Part shown: positions 54,053 to 64,000 of the stretch, piece after piece
Layout: the number at the start of each line of letters is the position of its first letter
Position numbering within the stretch: position 1 is the stretch's first letter
Assembly: GCA_030762935.1 (NCBI GenBank)
Contig: CM060890.1
Coordinates: 153,050,129-153,114,128 of the forward strand
DNA from: Hymenopus coronatus
Taxonomy: Eukaryota > Arthropoda > Insecta > Mantodea > Hymenopodidae
Reading direction: 5' to 3'
Length of the DNA: 64,000 bases
Notes under the pieces: generated by a model
What the model was told of the DNA's origin: nothing
Databases searched by the model: none
The model's input: only the letters and a program-made list of their open reading frames with translations
Made by a program: the position numbers and the translations under genes

Positions 54053-54700
54053 AGAGAACTCACGCCATACAAACTTCCCAACGTTCCCGTGATTCAGGAA
54101 CACTATCACCAGAGAGAAGTGTAGCGCTACAAACTACCCCACGTTCCCGTGACTCAGAAACATTATAATTAGAGAGAAGTCACGCGCTACAAACTTCCCC
54201 ACGTTCCCGTCACTCCGGAACATTATCTTCAGAGAGAAGTCACGCGCTACATACTTGCCCACGTTCCCGTGACTCAGGAAAACTTCAGAGAGAACTCATG
54301 CGTTGCAAACTTCAGCACGATCCCGTGATTCTGGAAAACTATTATCAGGGAGAAGTCACGCGCTACAAAACTTGTGCACGTTCCCGTGACTCAGGAACAC
54401 TATCAGAGAGAACTCACGCGCTACAAGCTTCCCCACCTTCCCGTGATTCAGGAACATTATCCTCAGAGAGAAGTCACGCGCTACAAATTTCCCCACGTTC
54501 CCGTGTTTCAGGAACACTATTATCAGAGAGAAGTCACGCGCTACAAACTTGTCCACGTTCCCGTGACTCAGGAACACTAACATAGACAACTCACGCGCTA
54601 CAAACGTTCTCATGTTCCCGTGACTAAGGAACACTATCATCAGAGAGATCTCAGGCGCTGCAAACTTCCCCACTTTCCCGTGACTCAGAAACACTATCAC

Positions 54701-54980
54701 TTACTTGGAACTGAGCTTGTTAAGGGCAACACATCAAGGGGGCTGCGGCCTCCTTAATCTCGATGCTAAGGTATAGGTTCCGGGTCACACATCTGGGAGT
54801 GAGTCCTCCCTCTGGTTACTTCTCTCATTTCCGGAAACAGTCTCACCACATGGAAACGAGATTAGGCGCCGGGTGTTAAACTTCTCCTGCGGATCACCAT
54901 CGTTAGCTTTCTTTTAACCCTGAATACAGCGCCTCAAGCTACGCCGACTTGTCCGCATCGCGTAACTGAGTCAACGGAGG
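54701..54980 (+). other. Short GC-richer spacer between the 60-bp and 92/93-bp arrays
   Basis: About 280 bp with no relation to either array that I can see. It contains a hairpin at 54,736-54,755 followed by CTAA at 54,766. No reading frame of note belongs to it. A - strand frame ending at 54,939 comes mainly from the neighbouring repeats. It could be the remnant of a mobile element or of the DNA into which the arrays expanded. Confidence 0.7.
54736..54755 (+). other. 8-bp stem hairpin with TGCG loop
   Basis: AAGGGGGC and GCCTCCTT pair over eight positions with one G-T wobble around a TGCG loop. Ten bases later comes CTAA (54,766-54,769). Hairpin plus CTRR at about this spacing is the known 3' end of Helitrons. 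The base after CTAA is G, not the usual T, and no matching 5' end was found. Confidence 0.4.
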
Positions 54981-55099
54981 AGTTACACCATGGTGACAGG
55001 CAATCTTAACACATCCTATCAGTCTGCCACTAAACCCCAGCAAGGAGGTGGACAATCTGCTACAGCACACAACATGTTGCACCAGGTGACTGGCAATCT

Positions 55100-55855
55100 T
55101 GGCACATCCTATCAGTCTGCCACTAAACCCTAGAAATGAGGTGTACATTCTGCTACAGCACACAACAATAGCAACAGGGTGACTGGCAAACTTGGCACAT
55201 CCTATCAGTCTGCCATTAATCCCCAGGAATGTGTTGCACATTCTGCTAAAGCACACAACAGTTACACCAGTTGACGGGCAATCTTGGCACATCCTAAAAG
55301 TCTGCGACTAAACCCCAGCAAGAATATGGACATTCTGCTACAGCACACAACAGTTACACCAGGTGACTGGCAATCTTGGCACATCCTATCAGTCTGTGAC
55401 TAAACCACAGCAAGGAGGTGAACATTCTGCTACAGCACACAACAGTTACACCACGGTGACTGGCAATCTTGGCACATTCTTTCAGTCTGCCACTAAACCC
55501 CAGCAACGAGGTGGACAGTCTGCTACAGCACACAACAGTTACACCAGGTGACAGGCAATCTTAACAACTCCTACCAGTCTGCCACTAAACCCCAGGAAAG
55601 AGGTGGACATTCTGCTACAGCACACAACAGTTACTTCAGGTGACTGGCAATCTTGGCACATCCTATCAGTTTACGGCTAAACCCGAGCTAGGAGTGGGAC
55701 ATTTTGCTACAGCACACAACAGTTACACCAGGTGACTGGCAATCCTGGCACATCCTATCAGTCTGCTACTAAGCCCCAGTAAGAAGGGGGACATTCTGCT
55801 ATAGCACACAACAGTCACACCAAGGTGAATGGCAATCTTATCACATCCTATCAGT
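55100..55855 (+). repeat. 0.75-kb block of the 92/93-bp array, first copy
   Basis: The series beginning TAGAAATGAGGTGTAC (55,131), with CAATAGCAACAGGG, AATGTGTTGCAC and GAATATGGAC following, is repeated at 59,117 onward with a constant 3,986-bp offset. About eight monomers are included. I saw hardly any differences. Confidence 0.85.
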
Positions 55856-56149
55856 CTGCGGCTAAACCCCAGCAAGGAGGTGGACATTCTGCTACAGCAC
55901 TTAACAGTTACACCAGGTAACTGGCAATCTTGGCACATCCTATCAGTATGCAACTAAACCCCAGTAAGGAGCGGGACATTCTGCTACAGCACAAGAACAG
56001 TCACACCAAGGTGACTGGCAATCTTAACACATCCTATCAATCTGCGACTAAACCCCAGCAAGGAGGTGGACATTCTGCTACAGCACACAACGGTTACACC
56101 ACGGTGACTGGCAATTTTAATACATCCTATCAGTCCGCGACTAAACCCC

Positions 56150-56640
56150 AGCAAAGTGGTGGACCTTCTGCTACAGCACACAACAGTTACACTTGATGAC
56201 TGGCAATCTTGGCATATCCTATCAGTCTGCGGCTAAACCCCAGCAAGGAGGTGGACATTCTGCTACAGCACACAACAGTTACACCAGGTGACTGGCAATC
56301 CTGGCACATCCTATCAGTCTGCCACTAAGCCCCGGTAAGAAGGGGGACATTTTGCTACAGCACACAACAGTCACACCACGGTGACTGGCAATCTTATCAC
56401 ATCCTATCAGTCTGCCACCTAACCCCAGCAAGGAGGTGGAAATTCTGCTACAGCACACAACAGGTACACCACGGTGACTGGAAATCTTAACACATCCTAT
56501 CAGTGTGCCACTAAACCCCAGCAAGGAGGTGGACATTCTGCTACAGCACACAATAGATACACCACGGTGACTGGCAATCTTAACACATCCTATCAGTCTG
56601 CCACTAAACCCCAGCAAGGAGGTGGACATTCAGCTACAGT
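56150..56640 (+). repeat. Block of the 92/93-bp array also at 61.25-61.74 kb
   Basis: GGACCTTCTGC followed by ACACTTGATGACTGG, GGCATATCC, an AAGAAGGGGGACATTTTGC monomer and a CCACCTAACCCC monomer occur here and at 61,259 onward, 5,098 bp apart. About five monomers are shared, with scattered substitutions. Confidence 0.78.
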
Positions 56641-57019
56641 ACACAACAGTTACACCAGGTGACAGGCAATCTAGGCATATCCCATCAGTCTGCCACTAAA
56701 CCCCAGTAAGAAGGGGGACATTCTGCTATAGCACACAACAGTCACACCAGGGTGACTGGCAATCTTAGCACATCCTATCAGTCTGCCACTAAACCCCAGC
56801 AAGGAGGTGGACATTCTGCTACAGCACACAACAGTCACACCAGGTGACTGGCAATCTTGGAACATCCTATCAGTCTGCCACTAAACCTCAGTAAGAAGGG
56901 GAACATTCTGCTATACCACACAACAGTCACACCGGGGTGACTGACAATCTTAACACATCCTATCAGACTGGCACTAAACCCCAGCAAGGAGGTGGACATT
57001 CTGCTACAGCACACAACAG

Positions 57020-57950
57020 TCACACCAGGGTGACTGGCAATCTTTGCACATCCTATCAGTCTTTAGCTAAACCCCAGCAGGGAGGTGGACATTCTATTAC
57101 AGCACACAACAGTTACACCAGGTTACTGACATTGTTGTCCCATCATATCAGTCTGCCACTAAACCCCAGTAAGGAGGGGGACAATCTGCTTCAGCACACA
57201 ACAGTTACACCACGGTGACTGGTAATCTTAACACATCCTATCAGTTTGCCACTAAATCCCAGCAACGAGGTGGACATTCTGCTACAGTACAAAACAGTTA
57301 CACCACGGTGACTGGCAATCTTAACACATCTTATCAGTATGCCACTAAACCCCAGCAAGGAGGTGGACATTCTGCTACAGCACACATCAGTTACACCATG
57401 GTGACTGGCAATCTTAACACATCCTATCAGTCTGCCACTAAACCCCAGCAAGGAGGTGAAAATTCTGCTACAGCACACAACAGTCACACCAGGGTGACTG
57501 GCAATCTTTGCACATCCTATCAGTCTTTAGCTAAACCCCTGCAGGGAGGTGGACATTCTATTACAGCACACAACAGTTACACCAGGTTACTGGCATTGTT
57601 GTCCCATCCTATCAGTCTGCCACTAAACCCCAGTAAGGAGGGGGACAATCTGCTTCAGCACACAACAGTTACACCACGGTGACTGGTAATCTTAACACAT
57701 CCTATCAGTTTGCCACTAAATCCCAGCAACGAGGTGGACATTCTGCTACAGCACAAAACAGTTACACCTCGGTGACTGGCAATCTTAACACATCTTATCA
57801 GTATGCCACTAAACCCCAGCAAGGAGGTGGACATTCTGCTACAGCACACAACAGTTACACCATGGTGACTGGCAATCTTAACACATCCTATCAGTCTGCC
57901 ACTAAACCCCAGCAAGGAGGTGAAAATTCTGCTACAGCACACAACAGTTA
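57020..57950 (+). repeat. Pentamer tandem duplication (464-bp unit)
   Basis: Two consecutive units, about 57,020-57,485 and 57,484-57,950. Each has an AGTCTTTAGCTAAACC monomer, a GGTTACTG...TTGTTGTCCCATC monomer, a CAGTTTGCCACTAAATCCC monomer, a CAGTATGCC monomer and a GGTGAAAATTC monomer. The offset is 464 bp, which is five monomers with one 92-bp form. A related, more diverged unit is near 62,810-63,170. Confidence 0.87.
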
Positions 57951-57954
57951 CACC

Positions 57955-58180
57955 ACGGTGACGGGCAATCTTACCTCATCCTATTAGTCTGCCACTAAAC
58001 CTCAGCAAGGAGGTGGACATTCTGCTATAGCACACAACTGTTACACAAGGTGACTGGCAATCTTGGCACATCCCATTAATCTGCCACTAAACACCAGCAA
58101 GAAGGTGGACATTTTGCTACAGCACATAAAAGTTACAGCCAGGTGACTGCCAATCTTAACAATCCCCTATTAGTCTGCCA
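57955..58180 (+). repeat. Block of the 92/93-bp array also at 63.18-63.41 kb
   Basis: ACGGTGACGGGCAATC, TCCTATTAGTCTGCC, CACAACTGTTACAC, CATCCCATTAATC and CATAAAAGTTACAGCC follow in the same order at 63,181 onward, at an offset of 5,226 bp. This is consistent with a larger copy event that also includes the diverged pentamer near 62.8 kb. Confidence 0.78.
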
Positions 58181-59085
58181 CTAAACCCCAGCAATGAGGT
58201 GGACATTCTGCCACAGCACACAAAAGTTACACCAGGTGACTGGCAATCTTGGCACATCCTTATAGTCTACGGCTAAAAACTAGCAAGGAAGTGCACATTC
58301 TGCTGCAGTACACAACAGTTACACCAGGGGACTGGCAATCTTGGCACATCCTTACAGTCTGCAGCTAAACCTTAGCAAAGAAGTGGACATTCTGCTACAG
58401 CACATAACAGTCACACCAGGATGACTGGCAATCTTGGCACTTCCTATTAGTCTGCCACTAAACCCTAGCAAGGAGTTGGACATTCTGCTACAGCACACAA
58501 CCGTCACACCAGGGTGACTGGCAATCTTGTCACATCCTGTCAGTCTGCCACTAAACCTCAGGAAATAGGTGCACATTCTGCTACAGTAAAAAACGGTCAC
58601 ACCGCGGTGACTGGCAATCTTAACACATCCTATCAGACTTTGGTTAAACCCCAGCAAGGAGGTGGACATTCTGCTACAGTACACAACAGTTACACCACGG
58701 TGACCGGCAATCTTAACTACTCCTATCAGTCTGCCACTAAACCCCAGCAAGGAGGTGGACATTCTGCTACAGCACACAACAGTCACACCACGGTGACTAG
58801 CAATTTTGGCACAGCCTATCAGTCTGCCACTAAACGCTAGCTAGGAGGTGGACTTTCTGTTACAGCACACAACAGTCACACCACGGTGACTGGCAATCTT
58901 ATTACATCCTATCAGTCTGACATTAAACCCTATCAAGGAGGTGGACATTCTGCTACAGCACACAACAGTCACACCACGGTGACTGGCAATCTTAACACAT
59001 CGTTTCAGTCTGCCACTAAACTCTAGCAAGGAGGTGGACATTCTGCTACAGCACACAACAGTCACACCACGGTCACTGGCAATCT

Positions 59086-59841
59086 TAACACATCCTATCA
59101 GTCTGCCACTAAACCCTAGAAATGAGGTGTACATTCTGCTACAGCACACAACAATAGCAACAGGGTGACTGGCAAACTTGGCACATCCTATCAGTCTGCC
59201 ATTAATCCCCAGGAATGTGTTGCACATTCTGCTAAAGCACACAACAGTTACACCAGTTGACGGGCAATCTTGGCACATCCTAAAAGTCTGCGACTAAACC
59301 CCAGCAAGAATATGGACATTCTGCTACAGCACACAACAGTTACACCAGGTGACTGGCAATCTTGGCACATCCTATCAGTCTGTGACTAAACCACAGCAAG
59401 GAGGTGAACATTCTGCTACAGCACACAACAGTTACACCACGGTGACTGGCAATCTTGGCACATTCTTTCAGTCTGCCACTAAACCCCAGCAACGAGGTGG
59501 ACAGTCTGCTACAGCACACAACAGTTACACCAGGTGACAGGCAATCTTAACAACTCCTACCAGTCTGCCACTAAACCCCAGGAAAGAGGTGGACATTCTG
59601 CTACAGCACACAACAGTTACTTCAGGTGACTGGCAATCTTGGCACATCCTATCAGTTTACGGCTAAACCCGAGCTAGGAGTGGGACATTTTGCTACAGCA
59701 CACAACAGTTACACCAGGTGACTGGCAATCCTGGCACATCCTATCAGTCTGCTACTAAGCCCCAGTAAGAAGGGGGACAATCTGCTATAGCACACAACAG
59801 TCACACCAAGGTGAATGGCAATCTTATCACATCCTATCAGT
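59086..59841 (+). repeat. 0.75-kb block of the 92/93-bp array, second copy
   Basis: Copy of 55,100-55,855, starting TAGAAATGAGG at 59,117. The left junction lies in a monomer whose earlier part differs (CACCACGGTCACTGG here, GCACCAGGTGACTGG in the first copy). The right end is near a GGTGAATGGC monomer, after which the two copies continue differently. Confidence 0.85.
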
Positions 59842-62800
59842 CTGACACTAAACCCCAGCAAGGAGGTGGACATTCTGCTACAGCACACAACAGTTACACA
59901 ACGGTGACTGGAAATCTTAACACATCATATCAATGTGCCACTAAACCCCAGCAAGGAGGTGGATATTCTGCTACAGCACACAACAGTTACACCACGGTGA
60001 CTGGCAATCTTAACACAACCTATCACTGTGCCACTAAACCCCAGCAAGAAGGTGGACAATCTGCTACAGTACACAACAGTTACACCACGGTGACTGGCAA
60101 TCTTAACACATCCTATCAGTCTGTCACTGAACCCTAGCAAGGAGGTGGACATTCTGCTACCGCACACAACAACCGCACCACGGTGACTGGCAATCTTAAC
60201 ACATTCTATCAGTCTGCCACTAAACCCTAGCTAGGAGGTGGAAATTCTACTACAGCACACTACAGTCACACCAGGGTGACTGGCAATCTTAACACGTCTT
60301 ATCAGTCTGCCACTAAACCCTAGTAAGGAGGTGTACATTCTGCTACAGTAAACAACAGTCACAACCAGGGTGACTGGCAATCCTAGCACATTCTATCAGT
60401 CTGCCATTAATCCCCAGTAAGGAGGTGCACATTCTGCTACAGCACACAACAGTTACACCAGGTGACTGGCAATCTTGGCACATCCTATCAGTCTGCCACT
60501 AAACCCCAGCAAGGAGGTGGAAATTCTGCTACAAAACACAACACTTACACCAGGTGACTGGACTTCTTGGCACATCGTATCAGTCTGCGGCTAAACCCTA
60601 GCATGGAGGTGCGCATTCTGCAACAGCAGACAACAGTCACTTTAGGGCGACTGGCAATTTTGGCACATCCTCTCAGTATGCGGCTAGACACTAGCTACGA
60701 GGTGGACATTCTGCTAGTGCACACATCAGTCACACCAGGTGACTGGCAATCTTGGCACAACCTATCAGTCTGCCACTAAACCCCAGTAAGGAGGGGGACA
60801 TTCTGCTATAGCACACAACAGTAACACCAGGGTTACTGGCAATCTTAACACATCCTATCAGTTTGCGGCTAGACCCTAGCTACGAGGTGCCCATTCTGCT
60901 ACAGCACACAACAGGTATACCACGGTGACTGGCAATCTAAACACATTTTATCAGTGTTCCATTAAACCCCAGCAAGGAGGTGGAAATTCTGCTACAGCAC
61001 ACAATCGTTACACCTTGGCGACTGGCAATCTTATTACATCCTATCTGTCTGCCACTAAACCCCAGCAAGAAGGAGGACATTCTGCTACAGCACACAACAG
61101 TTACACCAGGTGAATGGCAATCTTGGCACATCCTTACAATCTGCGGCTAAACCCTAGCAAGGAAGTGCACATTCTGCTGCAGTACACAACAGTTACACCA
61201 GGTGACTGGCAATCTTGGCAAATCCTTACAGTCTGCGACTAAACCCCAGCAAGACGGTGGACCTTCTGCTACAGCACACAACAGTTACACTTGATGACTG
61301 GCAATCTTGGCATATCCTATCAGTCTGCGGCTAAACCCCAGCCAGGAGGTGGACATTCTGCTACAGCACACAACAGTTACACCAGGTGACTGGCAATCCT
61401 GGCACATCCTATCAGTCTGCCACAAGCCCCAGTAAGAAGGGGGACATTTTGCTACAGCACACAACAGTCACAACACGGTGACTGGCAATCTTATCACATC
61501 CTATCAGTCTGCCACCTAACCCCAGCAAGGAGGTGGATATTCTGCTACAGCGCACAACAGGAACACCTCGGTGACTGGAAATCTTAACACATCCTATCAG
61601 TGTGCCACTAAATCCCAGCAAGAAGGTGGACATTCTGCTACAGCACACAATAGTTACACCACGGTGACTGGCAATCTTAACACATCCTATCAGTGTGCCA
61701 CTAAACCCCAGCAAGGAGGTGGACATTCTGCTACAGCACACAACAGTTACACCACGGTGACTGGCAATCTTAACAAATCCTATCAGTGTGCCACTAAACA
61801 CCAGAAGGAGGTGGACATTCTGCTAAAGCACACAACAGTTACACCAGGTGAGCGGCATTCTTGGAATGTCCTATCAGTCTGCCACTAAACCCCAGTTAGA
61901 CGGGGGACATTCTGCTATAGCACACAACAGTAACACCAGGGTGAGGGGCAATCTTAGCACATCCAATCAGTCTGCCACTAAACCCCAGCAAGGAGGTGGA
62001 CATTCTGCTACAGAACGCAACAGTCACACCAGGGTGCCTAGCAATCTTGACAAATCCTATCAGTCAGCGGCTAAACCCCAGAAAGGTGGTGGACATTATG
62101 CTACAGCACACACCAGTCACACCAAGGTGACTGGCAAACTTAACACATATTGCCAGTCACACCAGGATGACTGGCAATCTTAACACATATTATCGGTCTG
62201 CCACTTAACCCTAGCAATGAGGAGTACATTCTGCTACAGTACACAACAGTTACACCAGGGTGACTGGCAATCTTGGCACATCATATCAGTGTGTCATTAG
62301 TCCCCAGCAAGGAGGTGCACATTCTGCTACAGCACACAACATTTACACCAGGTGAATGGCAATCTTGGCACATCCTATCAGTCTGCCATTAAACCCCAGC
62401 AAGGAGGTGGACATTCTGCTACAGCACACAACACTTACACCTGGTGACTGGCAATCTTGGCACATCCTATCAGTCTGCGGCTAAACTCTAGCAAGGAGGT
62501 GCACATTCTGCTACAGCACACAACAGTCACATTTGGGCGACTGGCAATCTTCGCACATCCTATCAGTCTGCGGCTAGACCCTAGCTACGAGGTGGCCATT
62601 CTGCTACAGCACACAACAGTCACACCAGGTGACAGGCAATCTTGGCACATCTATCAGTCTGCCACTAAACCCCAGTAAGAAGGGGGACATTCCGCAATAG
62701 CACACAACAGTCATACCGGGGTGACTGGCCATCTTAACACATCCTATCAGTCTGCCACTAAACCCCAGCACGGAGGTGGACATTCTGCTACAGCACACAA

Positions 62801-64000
62801 CAGTTACACCAGGGTGACTGGCAATCTTTCCACATCCTATCAGTCTTTGGCTAAACCCCAGCAAGGATGTGGACATTCTGTTACAACACACAACAGTTAC
62901 ACCAGAATACTGGCATTCTTGTCGCACCCTATCAGTCTGCCACTAAACCCCAGTAAGGAGGGGGACAGTCTGCTACAGCACACAAAAGTTACACTACAGT
63001 GACTGGCAATCTTAACACATCTTATCAGTGTGCCACTAAACCCAGCAAGGAGGTGGACATTCTGCTACAGCACACAACAGTTACACCATGGTGACTGGCA
63101 ATCTTAACACATCCTATCAGTCTGCCACTAATCCCTAGCAAGGAGGTGAAAATTCTGCTACAGCACACAACAGCTACTCCACGGTGACGGGCAATCTTAA
63201 AACATCCTATTAGTCTGCCACTAAACCTCAGCAAGGAGGTGGCCATTCTGCTATAGCACACAACTGTTACACCAGGTGACTGGCAATCTTGGCACATCCC
63301 ATTAATCAGCCACTAAACCCCAGCAAGGAGGTGGACATTTTGCTACAGCACATAAAAGTTACAGCCAGGTGACTGGCAATCTTAACAATCCCCTGTCAGT
63401 CTGCCACTAAACCCTAGCAAGGAGGTGGACATTCTGCTACAGCACACAATAGTCACACCAGGGTGACTGGCAATCTTGGCACATACTATCAGTCTGCCAC
63501 TAAACCCTAGCAAGGAGGTGGACATTCTGCTACAGCACACAACAGTCACACCAGGGTGACTGGCAATCTTAACACATCCTATCAGTCTGCCACTAAACCC
63601 CAGCAAGGAGGTGCACATTCTGCTACAGCACACAACAGTTACACCAGGTGACTGGCAATCTTAACAAAACCTATCTGTCTGCCACTAAACCCCAGCAAGG
63701 AGGTGGACATTCTGCTACATCACACAACAGTTACACGAGGTGACTGGCAATCTTGGCACATCCTTACAATCTGCGGCTAAACCCTAGCAACGAAGTGCAC
63801 ATTCTGCTACAATACGCAACAGTTACACCAGGTGACTGGCAAACTTGGGTCATCCTTACAGTCTGCGGCTAAACCATAGCTAGGAGGTGTACATTCCGTT
63901 ACAGCACACATCACTTGCACCAGGTGACTGGCAATCTTGGCACATCCTATCAGTCTGCGGCTAAGCCCTAGCATGGAGGTGCACATTCTGCTACAGCACA

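Larger units (their letters stand above)
46029..54700 (+). repeat. 60-bp satellite array
   Basis: About 145 head-to-tail monomers of a 60-bp unit. Each carries CACGCGCTACAAACTTCCCC, then ACGTTCCCGTGACTCAGGAAC, then ACTATCTTCAGAGAGAAGT. Common variants are 57 bp (CTATCAGAGAGAACTC, missing three bases) and 59 bp (CTTCCCACG, missing one C). The period is a multiple of three, so long frames stay open on both strands. One + frame reads like VPVTQEHYLQREVTRYKLPH. Another reads SRDSGTLSSERSHALQ. The - strand reads FLSHGNVGKFVARDFSL. Simultaneous openness in three frames, with stops such as CTTTAGAGAG scattered through, argues against a gene. Each unit has inverted repeats (CACG/CGTG and GTTCC/GGAAC). 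I do not recognise the family. Confidence 0.95.
54981..64000 (+). repeat. 92/93-bp satellite array
   Basis: About 97 head-to-tail monomers. Each has AGTTACACCACGGTGACTGG, then CAATCTTAACACATCCTATC, AGTCTGCCACTAAACCCCAG, CAAGGAGGTGGACATTCTGC and TACAGCACACAAC. Two forms mix. The 93-bp form has CACCACGGTGAC or CACCAGGGTGAC. The 92-bp form has CACCAGGTGAC, one base less. Runs of 93-bp units keep frames open on both strands (TGNLNTSYQSATKPQQGG on +, CCSRMSTSLLGFSGRLIG on -). The 92-bp units and CAG-to-TAG changes break them, so coding is unlikely. Most units carry an inverted repeat around the variable base. The array runs off the right edge. I do not recognise the family. Confidence 0.95.

Noticed and set aside
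45925..54700. Long ORFs with 20-residue repeats as a repetitive protein gene
   Set aside because: Frames are open on both strands and in several registers at once, as a 60-bp period predicts. There is no unique N- or C-terminal domain, and stops such as TAG in CTTTAGAGAG are scattered. The ORF starting at 45,925 merely runs from spacer into repeats.
54939..63633. 31-residue repeat ORFs (TGNLNTSYQ type and the opposite-strand CCSRMSTSLLGF type) as genes
   Set aside because: The 93-bp period is a multiple of three, so openness is automatic. The interspersed 92-bp units shift frame and CAG-to-TAG changes add stops. Neither strand has a promoter-to-terminator context or a unique domain.
1..64000. 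CRISPR array
   Set aside because: The repeats are contiguous whole monomers with no constant repeat and variable spacer alternation, and there are no cas-like genes. The sequence is eukaryotic satellite.
1..64000. Telomeric repeats, rDNA or histone clusters
   Set aside because: No TTAGGG-type runs, no recognisable rRNA segments and no histone coding sequence were seen.

Overview
The window is almost entirely tandemly repeated, non-coding eukaryotic DNA. I see no protein-coding gene, no functional RNA gene, and no bacterial or viral gene organisation. The likely source is a satellite-rich chromosome region of an animal. The best single clue is one tRNA-derived SINE with an intact split RNA polymerase III promoter and a 14-bp target-site duplication. 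A marine invertebrate such as a mollusc is my guess. It rests on the general look of the repeats and the SINE, not on a database match, so confidence is low.

The layout is three unrelated satellite families in sequence, each head-to-tail on one strand. (1) Positions 1 to about 44,678 hold an AT-rich 98-bp satellite of roughly 450 monomers, interrupted once by a 350-bp SINE (40,212-40,561). (2) Positions 44,679-44,846 are a decayed 28-bp minisatellite, followed by about 1.2 kb of AT-rich, apparently single-copy spacer (to about 46,028). (3) Positions 46,029-54,700 hold a 60-bp satellite of about 145 monomers. (4) Positions 54,701-54,980 are a short, more GC-rich spacer. (5) Positions 54,981-64,000 hold a 92/93-bp satellite of about 97 monomers, which runs off the right edge. 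The 98-bp array runs off the left edge.

The interest lies in how the arrays are built. The 98-bp array has nested higher-order structure. A block at about 13,555-24,665 is repeated at about 30,483-38,561, with a 3,130-bp tandem duplication present in only one copy. Near 4-11.6 kb there is a run of roughly 2.8-3.0 kb blocks that differ by whole-monomer gains and losses. There are also 392-bp tetramers, a separate 1.8-kb block copied to 42.4-44.2 kb, and one monomer that looks overwritten by its neighbour (gene conversion). The 60-bp and 92/93-bp arrays show the same kind of block copying. Differences between long copies are few by eye, so the events are either recent or partly assembly products.

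The many open reading frames in the right-hand third follow from repeat periods divisible by three (60 and 93 bp). They are open on both strands and in several frames at once, and I do not call them genes. I found nothing that supports a new enzymatic, defence or mobile system. The most speculative lead is a hairpin followed by CTAA at 54,736-54,769, which resembles a Helitron 3' end.
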